From a virus, in IMG/VR virus record IMGVR_UViG_3300025154_000063, positions 1 to 64,000 of that record: a DNA stretch of 64,000 bases. One strand, 5' to 3'. Below are positions 8,505-17,748 of this stretch, piece after piece; within the stretch, counting starts at the first letter, position 1; each line of letters starts with the position of its first letter. A program made the translations under genes and the position numbers. The notes beneath the pieces were generated by a model, which saw only the letters and a program-made list of their open reading frames with translations, was not told where the DNA came from and made no database searches.

Positions 8505-9408
8505 TTTGGCTGACTATGTGCGGGCTTACCGCAGACTAGGTTTCTTACCCTTCCCGCTTTCTGGTGGCACTAAAATGCCACCGGAAGGCTGTAAGTTATT
8601 CTATGCAAATGAAATTCCTTTTAAAGAGGGGGATAACATTGGCTTATTCACAGGGTCAAGCAATAGGTTTACTGTGATTGATGCTGATGATGAAAGAGCA
8701 CAGAAGAATGTTACTTGGTTCTTGAAGAAGATTGGTTTGTATGAACATCTTACTATTGTGAGGACACCAACCCGTGGTGGATTACACTTTTGGGTGAGGA
8801 TAGATGCTCCAGAGTGGGTACAAACATTCTATAAACTTCCTAGTGAGGTTGGTCATGGTGAGTTTAGGTTTAGGAGACCTGCATATGTTGTTGGTGTTGG
8901 TAGTGCTGTAGAGTCTGGTAAATATGAATTCATACAGGGTGGTATTGAAGAGTTTGTAGCACAGCCCTTACTTCCATATGACATGTTTTATAAATTACTA
9001 CCACATCACGCCAGAGAACAATCAAATAAACTTAATTACTCTGGAGACACAAGTCAATTAACCTTTGAATCCTTTGGGTTACATCCAGTAGCAAAAAATC
9101 CTAACCCACCTGTGTTAAACATCATACCATTAATCCACTCCTCCCAATATAATATACCTAAGATAAGTACTTATACTGGTAAGGTTAAGGCAGGAAAAAG
9201 ATATGCCTCACGTTCAGAGGCAGAAGCTGGTTTGGTTACAGGGTTAATAAAGTATGGTTGGTCTTTCAATGATGTACTAAAACTATTTACTGATGAGCGA
9301 TTGCCACACTTTAAATCAACACCAAACCCTGAGAAATACTTATCAGCAACATACTTAAAGTGTCTTGGGTTCTATGCACAACACATAAAAAGTCAACCAA
9401 GTTTCTAG
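8494..9408 (+). CDS. Primase-polymerase (AEP, prim-pol type)
   Basis: The 304-residue protein resembles the bifunctional prim-pol N-terminal domain. It starts with YRRLGFLPFPL...GGTKMP, then NIGLFTG and TVIDADDE (the first metal-binding acidic pair, about 64-70). TPTRGGLHFWVR follows at about 90-101 and then RRPAYVVGVGS. It would make primers for phage replication. There is no attached helicase, which is encoded separately at 11835-12839. A C-terminal region of about 120 residues is not recognised. Confidence 0.82.
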   Translation: MLNSLADYVRAYRRLGFLPFPLSGGTKMPPEGCKLFYANEIPFKEGDNIGLFTGSSNRFTVIDADDERAQKNVTWFLKKIGLYEHLTIVRTPTRGGLHFWVRIDAPEWVQTFYKLPSEVGHGEFRFRRPAYVVGVGSAVESGKYEFIQGGIEEFVAQPLLPYDMFYKLLPHHAREQSNKLNYSGDTSQLTFESFGLHPVAKNPNPPVLNIIPLIHSSQYNIPKISTYTGKVKAGKRYASRSEAEAGLVTGLIKYGWSFNDVLKLFTDERLPHFKSTPNPEKYLSATYLKCLGFYAQHIKSQPSF

Positions 9409-9418
9409 TATACTAAGA

Positions 9419-9443
9419 CCCCCAAATTAATTGGGGGTTTTTT
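9419..9443 (+). terminator. Rho-independent terminator after prim-pol
   Basis: CCCCCAA and TTGGGGG form a GC-rich stem with an AT-only loop, followed by six T. It ends the rightward replication unit where the leftward genes converge. Confidence 0.9.
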
Positions 9444-9488
9444 ATTTGCCTATGTCTTTATTGACATTTCATGTGTAAAGTTCTGAGA

Positions 9489-9514
9489 TAAAAAAAGAGA
9501 GCCTTTCGGCTCTC
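9489..9514 (-). terminator. Rho-independent terminator of the leftward replication genes
   Basis: Read leftward, GAGAGCC, a GAAA tetraloop and GGCTCTC are followed by a run of T. It faces the rightward terminator at 9419, so the two units converge cleanly. Confidence 0.9.
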
Positions 9515-9521
9515 AATTCTT

Positions 9522-10319
9522 TTAGATATTGTAAGAAAGGATTTGGGCTGCTTTAGCAACTACCTTATCTTCTTCTGTCTCAGGAATGAATTTAACTCCT
9601 GCGTTGTTGGCTACCTTACCGGCTAACCATTTAATTACTGCTGTGGAGTTTTCAATTCCTTCTACCTTTGCAAATGTCTTTCCTAAGAACTCTTTGGGCA
9701 GTGGGAGAGTCTTTGAAACAACTGTGCTCATTGCCCACTCAACTTCTGCCTCAGTTGGAGCACTACCATTAGCTGATTTAGTGTGGATATTAACCTTCAT
9801 CCATCTGCTGAATTTGCGCTTTGGTTTCTTTGCTCCCTCGGTGTAGTATGGGTTTGGCTTGAATGCCACCTTAACCAACTCATCGGCTGTTGAAAAGAAT
9901 TTGTCTGACTTTGCAGCTGCTCCTCTTTCAATTGGATTACCCTGCCAAACTGGCATACTATTAAGGGATAATCCTGTGGCTAATTCAAATGCCTCAACAT
10001 CAACATCTTCATTTAGGTACATTCCCATGGTGCGGAATTTGGCATTAGGCCCATACATGTCAATGATGGGTGTTATTCTACCATCATCTTCTTCTTTCTC
10101 ACGACGAACGAAGTATTTCATTTCCTCAATTGTCTCACCATCTTCGGCATCTGATGTCCCTACCATATCGGTTGTGAATCCAGCAGCCATCAGGCTTTCA
10201 ATCGACGTTCGAATATTTGTAGCTTGTTCGATAGTCATTGTTTGATTTGGGTTAATGGGGACGGTTACTTGTACACCATTCACAAATAGCTTAACCCAAC
10301 CAGTGTTTTCTTCTGCCAT
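9522..10319 (-). CDS. Hypothetical protein of the replication region
   Basis: The 265-residue protein is not recognised. It has an acidic central stretch (DAEDGETIEEMKY, REKEEDDGR), a basic segment (KKPKRKFSRWMKV) and no cysteines. It is expressed from its own promoter at 10357-10385 behind AAAGGAG and ends at a strong terminator, so it may be abundant. Position and size would suit a single-strand-annealing or DNA-binding protein, but no motif shows that, and an SSB is encoded elsewhere (58875). Confidence 0.65.
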   Translation of the reverse strand: MAEENTGWVKLFVNGVQVTVPINPNQTMTIEQATNIRTSIESLMAAGFTTDMVGTSDAEDGETIEEMKYFVRREKEEDDGRITPIIDMYGPNAKFRTMGMYLNEDVDVEAFELATGLSLNSMPVWQGNPIERGAAAKSDKFFSTADELVKVAFKPNPYYTEGAKKPKRKFSRWMKVNIHTKSANGSAPTEAEVEWAMSTVVSKTLPLPKEFLGKTFAKVEGIENSTAVIKWLAGKVANNAGVKFIPETEEDKVVAKAAQILSYNI

Positions 10320-10356
10320 ATATTTTCTCCTTTGTTAGAGTTTGTTTGATGTATTA

Positions 10357-10385
10357 ATTATACCACAAGATGTTAGATTATGCAA
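10357..10385 (-). promoter_or_regulatory. Promoter TTGCAT-17-TATAAT (leftward)
   Basis: The leftward -35 TTGCAT and -10 TATAAT are 17 bases apart. It lies at the 3' end of the 10378 gene and reads into the gene at 9522-10319. Confidence 0.8.
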
Positions 10386-10824
10386 GGGCTAATAAGTTAT
10401 CATACTTAGATATATTTCCTGCAGTATCAATCTTGTATGCAGGGATGTTAAACTTCACAGCAGTATCTAGCATGTGTTTTGTTCCAACGGACTTGCCGTC
10501 CCAAAAAGCAAGAAGAAGGTTTACCTCTCCTCTCTTCTCTGTTGCCAGCTTAGCCATTTCAACATTTCTTAAGATGCCTGCAGACTTTCCATACTTTTCC
10601 CAATCAGCAGGAACACATACCTGTTTAAACTTATACTCAGTAGCAAAACGAGAACCACATTCATCAGCCCCCTTAGCCCCGCCTGTGATGAATGTGATGT
10701 CGTGATGAAATACATATCCCCATATATCTTCATGCTCATAGATATGTTTAATTGCCTTTAGACACACTACAGCAACCAGTGTATAATTAGTAAATGTTCT
10801 TGAGCCTGCTATAATTATCTTCAT
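10378..10824 (-). CDS. SLOG-family nucleotide-binding protein (YspA/DUF2493-like)
   Basis: The 148-residue protein has a Rossmann-type start MKIIIAGSRTF, then FITGGAKGADECG (about 48-60), WEKYGKSAGILRNVEM (about 76-91) and LLLAFWDGKSVGT. This is the SLOG fold seen in DUF2493 proteins. The family is thought to bind nucleotide-derived ligands and occurs in phages and in nucleotide-signalling contexts. Its start overlaps the upstream stop (ATGA). The exact ligand is unknown. Confidence 0.75.
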   Translation of the reverse strand: MKIIIAGSRTFTNYTLVAVVCLKAIKHIYEHEDIWGYVFHHDITFITGGAKGADECGSRFATEYKFKQVCVPADWEKYGKSAGILRNVEMAKLATEKRGEVNLLLAFWDGKSVGTKHMLDTAVKFNIPAYKIDTAGNISKYDNLLALA

Positions 10825-11834
10825 ACTACATCCTGTCGGTTTCTGATAGGCAAGCGCCTGATTAAGTCATCCACAATCTCACGTGGAAGGTCTACAATAT
10901 CTGCATAGAACGGCACAGAAATGACCTCTACGATGTTTTTAGTTCCTGTTGCACTATCTATGCCCATTCGTACTAATTCAACCACTAGAGCGTCAGATTT
11001 TGTGTCCCACGTGTAATTTATTTCTGGTATCTCCAAGATGTCATGCTTGATAAATGACATAGCATCCTTACTACTAGCATGACCAGACACTTCTTCAAGA
11101 AGAGCTTTCATAATTGGGCGTGCTCCAGTAAACAAGGCTTCCTTGTTCTCATCTGACGGGTCAGCTAAGAACGCTGCTGACAAGTTGGCTAAGCCTTCTG
11201 CTAACTCAGGGGCTACTCGCTCTGCTACCTGTCTTAAAGCTTCTGGATTTACGGAGTCAAGACTTCCGCCTGTCCACTCACCAACAAGTTTAAGGGTCTC
11301 TTGAATAGCATAAGGGCGAGCAGTGATGATTTGGAAAGCCTCGCTCTCTGTGTACCCTAGGCTAAGAGTCCGCTCGATAGCTGCCAACCGCATGAACACA
11401 AGCCCACGTGATATGCTAGCCTCACGGCAGAACCAACCAATAAACTTCTCTTGGTTTTCAAATGGTGCTTCTGTTTCTGGATTCATAAGAGACAGATACA
11501 CAGGCACACCATCTTCTGTTAATGTCCGGCAGAATTGATATAGCCTGAATAGACCACGCTCACGAAGGATACGGGAAATGTTTACGTCACGGCTAACACG
11601 GCGGAGGGTTTCTTCTGGAGACTGACTTACATCAGGTACTTCCATGGAGAACATGTCTGTGATAGTGGTTAATAAACTAGCTAGGTTTTCCACTACATCG
11701 GGTGGTAGTAGACCTTGGATGTCCTCTCTCTGTATAGCCTCAACGAGCGGGAGAAGTTTCATTTCTGCAACCACCCGCTGAATTTCTGCGTTGGGATTTT
11801 CTGGTAACTGTAGTGCTAAGTTTTTGAATTCCAT
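10821..11834 (-). CDS. Unrecognised helical protein between helicase and SLOG genes
   Basis: The 337-residue protein is mostly alpha-helical by composition, with many Leu/Ala/Glu stretches and no cysteine cluster. It is immediately downstream of the DnaB-like helicase (adjacent stop and start) and overlaps the SLOG gene. A helicase-loader or replisome-organiser role is an inference from position alone. I see no Walker motif in it. Confidence 0.65.
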   Translation of the reverse strand: MEFKNLALQLPENPNAEIQRVVAEMKLLPLVEAIQREDIQGLLPPDVVENLASLLTTITDMFSMEVPDVSQSPEETLRRVSRDVNISRILRERGLFRLYQFCRTLTEDGVPVYLSLMNPETEAPFENQEKFIGWFCREASISRGLVFMRLAAIERTLSLGYTESEAFQIITARPYAIQETLKLVGEWTGGSLDSVNPEALRQVAERVAPELAEGLANLSAAFLADPSDENKEALFTGARPIMKALLEEVSGHASSKDAMSFIKHDILEIPEINYTWDTKSDALVVELVRMGIDSATGTKNIVEVISVPFYADIVDLPREIVDDLIRRLPIRNRQDVV

Positions 11835-12839
11835 TTAGTCAATATCTCCTATAGGTTTAGTTGTGGCACGTCCGATGAAACAACCAGATTCATCATCTAA
11901 AGGTTGCCATAAAGTAAAGCTCGAAGCTCTACGACTTTCTTCCAGAATAATTCTCATAACTCCTGAGCCAGACTCATACTTTGTAGAGATAACAGAGTTG
12001 GCTTCTTCTGCTGCTTTTGAACCACCTGCTGCCATAAGTGTACCACCGTTGCGTGATTCCCTTACAGACGTTAGAGAGACCTGTGTAAGTAAGAAGCATG
12101 CCACGTTGTAGCGAGCTACTAAGTCACCGATTGCACTGACAGACTTAATTAATTTTTCATAGCTTGATGCTTCACCCGCTATTGCATACTGTTGGGCGTG
12201 GTCAATAACAAACATATTGACACCCTCTTCTTCAATTAGCCTTACCCAACGTGATTCTGCAGGTTCTTGTGGGTCATAGGCATTGCCTAAGTCACGTGTG
12301 TTTCCTTGCATAGGGTTAGCACCATGAACAAGTAATGACCATTCAGACATAGTAGCTATAGCATAGTTAATAGCTTTGAGCTGGTCTTTTGTTCTTGAGT
12401 TGTACATCAGAAATTCTGGGGTTATGCCTAGTTGATTGCACACAGCCTGACCACAAGCGTGGCAGTGTGAGAATGGAGTGTGTCCCTCACCAAGTAAATA
12501 CCTTGTAGCCATAATAGATATAAGGCTATCTCTGTATCTGCGAGGAGGCATGCCAGACTCAAGTGTATCAATATTAATTACAGGTGGGTTAACTAGCTCT
12601 GCATTGTTACAGATGTTGGCAATTACATTTGCCATGAAAGTTGTCTTACGATTTTTCTCTTGTCCCTGAACAACAACCAATTCACCATTAAGAACATCAA
12701 CACCATAGAGTGCTCTGTCTAATTCAGGAATGCCATAAGGTACAAGTAGCTTGCGGTTGTCTTCTGGTTTGCCCCAATCATCAACACATTGTTTGATTAA
12801 GTCTCGGATATGTGGGCTGTATGCTGTAGTTTTTTCCAT
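11835..12839 (-). CDS. DnaB/RecA-fold replicative helicase
   Basis: About 334 residues from the ATG behind AGGAGG (12839); a longer reading frame to 12905 lacks a ribosome site. A Walker A variant is seen as VVVQGQEKNRKTTFMANV (about 57-74), Walker B as MFVIDHAQQY (about 207) and a sensor-like FLLTQVSL. CHACGQAVC is a possible zinc knuckle. It would unwind DNA ahead of the adjacent polymerase. The classical GKT is degenerate (KNRKTT). A perfect promoter lies at 12877-12905. Confidence 0.8.
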   Translation of the reverse strand: MEKTTAYSPHIRDLIKQCVDDWGKPEDNRKLLVPYGIPELDRALYGVDVLNGELVVVQGQEKNRKTTFMANVIANICNNAELVNPPVINIDTLESGMPPRRYRDSLISIMATRYLLGEGHTPFSHCHACGQAVCNQLGITPEFLMYNSRTKDQLKAINYAIATMSEWSLLVHGANPMQGNTRDLGNAYDPQEPAESRWVRLIEEEGVNMFVIDHAQQYAIAGEASSYEKLIKSVSAIGDLVARYNVACFLLTQVSLTSVRESRNGGTLMAAGGSKAAEEANSVISTKYESGSGVMRIILEESRRASSFTLWQPLDDESGCFIGRATTKPIGDID

Positions 12840-12876
12840 AGTCCTCCTAACTAAAGGTGCTCTGTTTATGACATTA

Positions 12877-12905
12877 ATTATATCATATTCAGAGCACCAT
12901 GTCAA
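12877..12905 (-). promoter_or_regulatory. Promoter TTGACA-17-TATAAT (leftward)
   Basis: This is a perfect consensus promoter with the common TAATGT extension, between the polymerase and helicase genes. It drives the helicase, the unknown 337-residue protein and the SLOG gene. Confidence 0.9.
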
Positions 12906-12923
12906 GTATAAGTTTGTACTAAT

Positions 12924-14720
12924 TTAGTGGGTATCTCCCCAACTAGCTCCCGCTTTCCCGTCTGCAACAAGACCCACTCTCATGCCTAGAATTTCCCCTG
13001 CCTCAACCATGTGCTTTGAAGCTACTTTAAGAAACTCTTGAGTTGATGCTTGTGGACATTCAAAGGCTAACTCATCGTGCACTTGTGCATTCATTTCAGC
13101 ACCATAGTCCTGTGCTATTGGGTGTATGTTAAGCATAGCAACCTTAACAATGTCAGCAGCAGAACCTTGAATAATCGAATTGGCTGCTTGTCTTTGAGCA
13201 GCAAATCGTAGTGAATCATCACGGGATGATAGCTCAGGCAGTCTGCGTTTTCTGCCACCTATTGTTTTAACATATCCCAAAGCGGTAGCGTGTTGTACAA
13301 CTCTCTCTTTCCACAACTTAATTGATGGGTAAGCATTATCAAAAGCATTGAGCCATGACTTGGCTTGTTTAAGTGATGGTCTAGGATTGCCACCTTTTTC
13401 GACTGTCTCTGAGATAGTCTTTGGGCCTGCTCCGTAAAATACACCGAAGTTTAGAGCCTTAGCAACATACCTTTGAACATCACCACACAGCGTTGCTGTT
13501 AATTGGTGTGGGTCACCACCATCCTCAAAGAGTTTGGTCAGGTTCTTATCTCTTGTGAAGTGAGCACCAATACGCATTTCCAGTTGTGAGTAGTCAATGT
13601 CTACGAAGTAACTATCTTCTGGTGCAATAAAGAGCTTTCGTATTTGAGCACCATCTAAACCCTTGGCGGGAATGTTCTGTAGGTTGGGGTCAGATGATGA
13701 TAGTCGACCAGTGACTGTGCCAGTCTGATTGAATGAACCATATAGTCTACCACCAATCTGCATGTCTCTAAAGGCATCAGTGTACTCAAGCAGTTTTTTA
13801 TATTTTTTTACTTGTAGTAAGGCATCAATAGAGCCTGTCTTATCATACTCTTTTAGTCTGGCTAGTGATAGGGCATCTGATGACGGTGCACCGGAGTCTG
13901 TAAACCTAGTAGGCGTGAACCCCAGTGTGGTATATAGATAATTACCAAGTTGTTTGGATGAGTTAGGATTTACTCCATTGCTCAAGCTCATCCAAGTTTC
14001 GTATGCGTGGTCACGCTTGGTAAGGAATTCCTCCGCAACTACTGGAAGATTGTTGTTATCAATATAAAAACCAACACGTTCCATGTCAAGAAGAACCTTT
14101 AGAAAAGGCATTTCAACATTCATCATTTGAGCAGTCATGCCCTCTTTCTCAACCTCATGCGTACATACTTGCTTGAGGTCTAGAGTTAGCCGAGCATCGA
14201 GACCTGCGTACTCTGCTAGCTTGGTGGGGTCTATCATGTCAATGGTTACATCAGACAGTTTCTTTAGTTTTAATTCTTTCTTAACTTCGGCAACCAAGTC
14301 TTTAAACTGTGGTAGATTTTTTGGCATACCTAGCTTTGTCTCAGCCAGTACCTTTAGCTTAAGTGTCTGGTTTTCATCAACGAGAGCTTGTGCTACCATC
14401 GTGTCATAGACTTGATTAAATTCAACTCCATGGTTGCGGAAAAAGTGCATATCAAATTTGCCATTGTGCATGATAGCAAGTTTATTAGGCTGTGCTCCAA
14501 CCAGCTTAATAGCAGCCATACCCGCTTCCAACATGTGGTGTGGAATATACCACTCATAGTTTGCTGTTGCTGTAGAGATACCATACACCTCGTCTGTTGT
14601 GAAGTTAAGACCAGTAGTTTCTAAGTCAATAGCAAATTCTGGTGCTCTCATAATACAGCGCACCATGTGGTTTATCTCTTCAACGTCCAAACATATCTTA
14701 AAGTTTTTTAGGTACTGCAT
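12924..14720 (-). CDS. Family A DNA polymerase with 3'-5' exonuclease
   Basis: The 598-residue protein lacks a 5' nuclease domain, as in T7-like polymerases. The exonuclease motifs are FAIDLETTGL (about 29-38), AIMHNGKFDMHFF and YAGLDARLTL. The polymerase motifs are GRLSSSDPNLQNIP, DIDYSQLEMR (motif A, near 393), KALNFGVFYGAG (motif B) and AQVHDELAFE (motif C). The motif B helix keeps Phe. A good AGGAGG site lies 4 bases before the ATG. This is the main replicative polymerase. Confidence 0.95.
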   Translation of the reverse strand: MQYLKNFKICLDVEEINHMVRCIMRAPEFAIDLETTGLNFTTDEVYGISTATANYEWYIPHHMLEAGMAAIKLVGAQPNKLAIMHNGKFDMHFFRNHGVEFNQVYDTMVAQALVDENQTLKLKVLAETKLGMPKNLPQFKDLVAEVKKELKLKKLSDVTIDMIDPTKLAEYAGLDARLTLDLKQVCTHEVEKEGMTAQMMNVEMPFLKVLLDMERVGFYIDNNNLPVVAEEFLTKRDHAYETWMSLSNGVNPNSSKQLGNYLYTTLGFTPTRFTDSGAPSSDALSLARLKEYDKTGSIDALLQVKKYKKLLEYTDAFRDMQIGGRLYGSFNQTGTVTGRLSSSDPNLQNIPAKGLDGAQIRKLFIAPEDSYFVDIDYSQLEMRIGAHFTRDKNLTKLFEDGGDPHQLTATLCGDVQRYVAKALNFGVFYGAGPKTISETVEKGGNPRPSLKQAKSWLNAFDNAYPSIKLWKERVVQHATALGYVKTIGGRKRRLPELSSRDDSLRFAAQRQAANSIIQGSAADIVKVAMLNIHPIAQDYGAEMNAQVHDELAFECPQASTQEFLKVASKHMVEAGEILGMRVGLVADGKAGASWGDTH

Positions 14721-14728
14721 GTTACCTC

Positions 14729-15214
14729 CTAGGAAAAGACATCTTCTTTCCTCATAATTTTATTAAGCTGCTTTTGTTGCTTAAGGTATTCTTCTTCCTC
14801 AGCATCCATAATACTAGTAACTATTGCAAGAGCTAGTGGGAAGTCAAACCTTACCTGAACCAAAGAAGTGCGTAGTTTCCAGTTAAACTTTTTATCTGAA
14901 AACAATAGAGCGATTGCCCTTATTACTTTGTTTATGTCGTGGTCAGCATCACTCAGTAGTAGCTCGGCTGTGACTAACTCACGTTTATATGTTGGTGACT
15001 TCTTGTTAATCTTAAATACTACGGGCTTACCACTCTCAGCAGTGAGGTTTTTAGATACACTGTTCTCAAGAAACTCAAGTATAGTCACAGTGGGTGATGA
15101 GCCCGTGTCTCTGTACCAAACCCCCTTGTATATACTTATAGGTTCTTTACAGTTTGGGCACAGACCTGCCACCCTTTTTGTTTGCTCTGTCTTACACATT
15201 GGACACATAGCCAT
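14729..15214 (-). CDS. Zinc-finger protein upstream of the polymerase
   Basis: The 161-residue protein begins with MCPMC and CPNC (residues 3-22), a short zinc ribbon. The remainder is helical with a lysine-rich end (QQKQLNKIMRKEDVF). It lies 8 bases upstream of the polymerase gene and overlaps the following small gene, so it belongs to the replication operon. A DNA-binding or polymerase-accessory role is plausible but not shown. Confidence 0.65.
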   Translation of the reverse strand: MAMCPMCKTEQTKRVAGLCPNCKEPISIYKGVWYRDTGSSPTVTILEFLENSVSKNLTAESGKPVVFKINKKSPTYKRELVTAELLLSDADHDINKVIRAIALLFSDKKFNWKLRTSLVQVRFDFPLALAIVTSIMDAEEEEYLKQQKQLNKIMRKEDVFS

Positions 15215-15441
15215 TATATTTTACCTGACTTTCTAAGACCATCAAAGGTCTCATCCATTTTAACTCTAGGCAATAACCTATCTTCAAACAACATTTTGAA
15301 TATTGCTAAGCGAACCCACTCACTCATAGACATCTTCCGCATTGTCATTGAGCGGACAATCATCTTGAACACTGGTGCAGACACCAGACATCTAACTGGT
15401 GTGCTGATTTTTCTATCATCATCTTTTGTTGGTCTTCCCAT
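15214..15441 (-). CDS. Small ribbon-helix-helix-like DNA-binding protein
   Basis: The 75-residue protein has the size and pattern of CopG/Arc-type regulators: a basic start (MGRPTKDDDRKISTPV), one strand-like segment, then MSMSEWVRLAIFKML, which resembles helix A of an RHH fold. Its stop overlaps the start of the zinc-finger gene. It could regulate the replication operon. The family call is tentative because the protein is short. Confidence 0.55.
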   Translation of the reverse strand: MGRPTKDDDRKISTPVRCLVSAPVFKMIVRSMTMRKMSMSEWVRLAIFKMLFEDRLLPRVKMDETFDGLRKSGKI

Positions 15442-15442
15442 A

Positions 15443-15631
15443 TTATCTGCTCCTCATTACATGCTCCCCTATTCCCACAATAGCCCTAGCTTTTTCGAAG
15501 AAAGCATCTTCACCATATGCTATGCTATTGCCACAGTCTAGTCTATGTTGGTTCTCTGCTTTCATTCCCTCAACCTGTACCAGTAATGCTTCTAACTCAC
15601 ATCGTTGTGCAAATAGATAAGCATCGTCCAT
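15443..15631 (-). CDS. Hypothetical protein, 62 residues
   Basis: Not recognised. It is a small, mainly helical protein (CELEALLVQVEGMKAEN) with a GAGGAT ribosome-site-like stretch, lying 1 base from the RHH-like gene and 1 base from the upstream gene. It is part of the same polycistronic unit started at 16321-16349. Confidence 0.5.
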   Translation of the reverse strand: MDDAYLFAQRCELEALLVQVEGMKAENQHRLDCGNSIAYGEDAFFEKARAIVGIGEHVMRSR

Positions 15632-15632
15632 C

Positions 15633-16298
15633 TTATCCTCCTGTCATTTGTTTCTTAATTTCCATGGCATCTTCCACAGCACCAATTGAAACCATCATAC
15701 TTAGGATGCTTGGTATGGTCTCTTTCCTCATAGTCGGTGGCACTGTGTATGCCAACTGCCATAGTATAGCAAGCATTTCTATATAAGGTAAAACATCTGT
15801 TGTCTTGGTTGACTTAACTAATGCCTCCTGTAATTGAACAAACAGGGGTGCTGTGTACTTGTACTCTGGTAACTTTGTTAGCGCTAGGTTTCTAAATGCT
15901 GTCTCTAGCACACCAGACATTGGTGCTCGCATTGTTTGACATAGCTTATTAAAAGCTTCTTCAACTGTTGTACACCTGTTACATATACCAACCTTTAGTC
16001 TTCGAGATACAGGCATACCAAAAGCCTTCTCCGAAATTTTTTTAGTAGCCCGCTTATCCTCAGTCTCTTGTGATGCTCCAACCCACCACTCTTCAATAGG
16101 TTGACGACGTAATACAACTGAGGCATCAACCATACGTGGTGTTCTATGGAAAGCCGAGGCATATGGTACTGGTGGAATTACTAATGTAAACATTGGAATA
16201 ATACCAGTAGCACTACCTGTACCACTGGTTATGTATAGACCATATTCTTTGCGTAGTCCACAACCACGCTTGCTAGTTGTTACTGAAACAATCTGCAT
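15633..16298 (-). CDS. Hypothetical protein, 221 residues
   Basis: Not recognised. The start chosen is the ATG at 16298 behind GGAGGG; the open frame extends to 16340 but overlaps the promoter. The central part has a basic segment and a single CNRC pair (KVGICNRCTTVEEAF). The second half is hydrophobic and helical. It is the first gene of the polymerase operon. Confidence 0.6.
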   Translation of the reverse strand: MQIVSVTTSKRGCGLRKEYGLYITSGTGSATGIIPMFTLVIPPVPYASAFHRTPRMVDASVVLRRQPIEEWWVGASQETEDKRATKKISEKAFGMPVSRRLKVGICNRCTTVEEAFNKLCQTMRAPMSGVLETAFRNLALTKLPEYKYTAPLFVQLQEALVKSTKTTDVLPYIEMLAILWQLAYTVPPTMRKETIPSILSMMVSIGAVEDAMEIKKQMTGG

Positions 16299-16320
16299 AT
16301 ACCCTCCATTTCTTACATTA

Positions 16321-16349
16321 ATTATAGCATAGAAATTCAATTAACGCAA
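16321..16349 (-). promoter_or_regulatory. Promoter TTGCGT-17-TATAAT (leftward)
   Basis: TTGCGT and TATAAT with 17-base spacing and the TAATGTA extension. It drives the polymerase operon. Confidence 0.8.
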
Positions 16350-16352
16350 GGG

Positions 16353-16934
16353 TCAATTCATGTTGTCCCTAAGCTGACGTAAGTGATTGTATGCTGAGAT
16401 AACTGTCATCCAGTTTCCTCTGAATTTTGTTGGGTGAAAAGCATTCCATGGTTGAGTATATAGTATACTGATTGTGTCAGGCCACACTTCTCTCATCTTG
16501 TCAAAGGTCTGAGCTTTATCATCTACAAACAGGTCACAGTGCAGCAGGGACTTATCGGCTATTTCAACATAGTCTTCTTTTGCCACGTCAAACCCTAGGT
16601 CATTTAATAAAGTAAACTTCCTCCCCTCTGTTCCCTGTGCCGAGTGTGTAGCATATACAATACGAGTGCCACGTTGACGCATAAGAGCAATGGCACTTAG
16701 GGCAGCAGGAAAAGCTTTAACATTATCATAGATGCTAGGTTGATACATGAGTGCCATACCCTCCTCAGCAAACTCCGGCTTAAAACATTTTTTAATATCG
16801 AAAGAAGATATTTCTTCTTTCCTTAAGTCATCATTAGCTAAGGCGTTGTACTTAACCAACCACTCATCAACTAAACCAACACAGGTATCATCAACATCAA
16901 CAACAACAGTCAACTTACGAATTGAGTATCTCAT
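16353..16934 (-). CDS. HAD-family 5'(3')-deoxyribonucleotidase-like protein
   Basis: About 194 residues from the ATG at 16934, which follows AGGAGGAAGAAG. The HAD motif I is VVVDVDDTC (about 11-19), motif II is IVYATHSA and motif III/IV is CDLFVDDKAQTF. Such phage proteins dephosphorylate deoxynucleoside monophosphates and may protect or recycle pools. ThyX, a ribonucleotide reductase and MazG are encoded at 47-57 kb. The start overlaps the upstream gene. Confidence 0.7.
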   Translation of the reverse strand: MRYSIRKLTVVVDVDDTCVGLVDEWLVKYNALANDDLRKEEISSFDIKKCFKPEFAEEGMALMYQPSIYDNVKAFPAALSAIALMRQRGTRIVYATHSAQGTEGRKFTLLNDLGFDVAKEDYVEIADKSLLHCDLFVDDKAQTFDKMREVWPDTISILYTQPWNAFHPTKFRGNWMTVISAYNHLRQLRDNMN

Positions 16935-17175
16935 CTTCTTCCTCCTCGTGCCTACATAACATATCTTTGGCAAGTAAAAATATACAGTCAGGTTCATGTT
17001 TTATGTTGCGTGTGTAATAATCATCTTCACCACACAGTGGACATTGCTCATAGTCTCTACCATTATTGTTGGATATATAGTTCATATCACAGTTTGCAAC
17101 CCCCATTAGTACTGTAAGCACATCATCATATTTCCAACCAGAAGAGTATAGTTTTTGCTCATTCGTTTGTGTCAT
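16915..17175 (-). CDS. Small zinc-ribbon protein
   Basis: The 86-residue protein (ATG at 17175 behind GGAGGACGATA) has CPLCGEDD and HEPDC, giving a CxxC...HxxxC zinc site. It ends in an acidic tail (HEEEEDEILNS). It is one of about 20 such small zinc proteins in the accessory block. Function is unknown. Confidence 0.6.
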   Translation of the reverse strand: MTQTNEQKLYSSGWKYDDVLTVLMGVANCDMNYISNNNGRDYEQCPLCGEDDYYTRNIKHEPDCIFLLAKDMLCRHEEEEDEILNS

Positions 17176-17746
17176 TATCGTCCTCCATGTATGTAACATG
17201 TACAGGGGTTACTATTCCAGCATCTATATATGCCTGTATATCTTTATGCTCCTCCGGCAGTGTGTCAACACCATCTGGTAGAACAAACTCTATACGACCA
17301 AATGGGGCAAACCCAAACACACCCATCATATATTCAATACCATATTCCTTTTCCAACTTTGTTTTAAAGAAGGTCGGAAGTGTTGATATAGCTCTTGAGA
17401 TTGTCAACATTGGCAAGGGTACGTAGTCCTCAGCTTTCAAGTTATCTCCTGTCCACCCATGGATTTTTTCCTTTTCCACATCCATAAGAGCCATGATGTC
17501 ATCAGCAACTATGGTATCCATTTCCAGCAGGGCGTAGGCTAAGTCAACAAGGTCTCTGCCTTCCGCTGTCACCCTGACGATTGCTTGCGGGTGAGCTAGC
17601 AGGACGTGGCTCTCGTATGGTACAAGACCATCTGGTATATAAGTTAGAGGTATCCTTTTAGATACCCCCATTCTCTGTGCCTCAACTATAAACTCATCAA
17701 GTCCATAGTGTTCTTCACCCACACAAAACAAAAGTGATGCTGTCAT
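17159..17746 (-). CDS. Hypothetical protein, 195 residues
   Basis: Not recognised. It is an acidic protein with a Leu/Ala-rich centre (VDLAYALLEMDTIVADDIMAL) and an acidic end (YMEDDNDTNE). No metal site or membrane segment is visible. It overlaps the next gene by 17 bases and is part of a continuous leftward operon. Confidence 0.6.
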   Translation of the reverse strand: MTASLLFCVGEEHYGLDEFIVEAQRMGVSKRIPLTYIPDGLVPYESHVLLAHPQAIVRVTAEGRDLVDLAYALLEMDTIVADDIMALMDVEKEKIHGWTGDNLKAEDYVPLPMLTISRAISTLPTFFKTKLEKEYGIEYMMGVFGFAPFGRIEFVLPDGVDTLPEEHKDIQAYIDAGIVTPVHVTYMEDDNDTNE

Positions 17747-17748
17747 TG

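Noticed and set aside
9586-10245. Rightward frames opposite the 9522 gene
   Set aside because: They are antisense shadows with no promoter or ribosome site.
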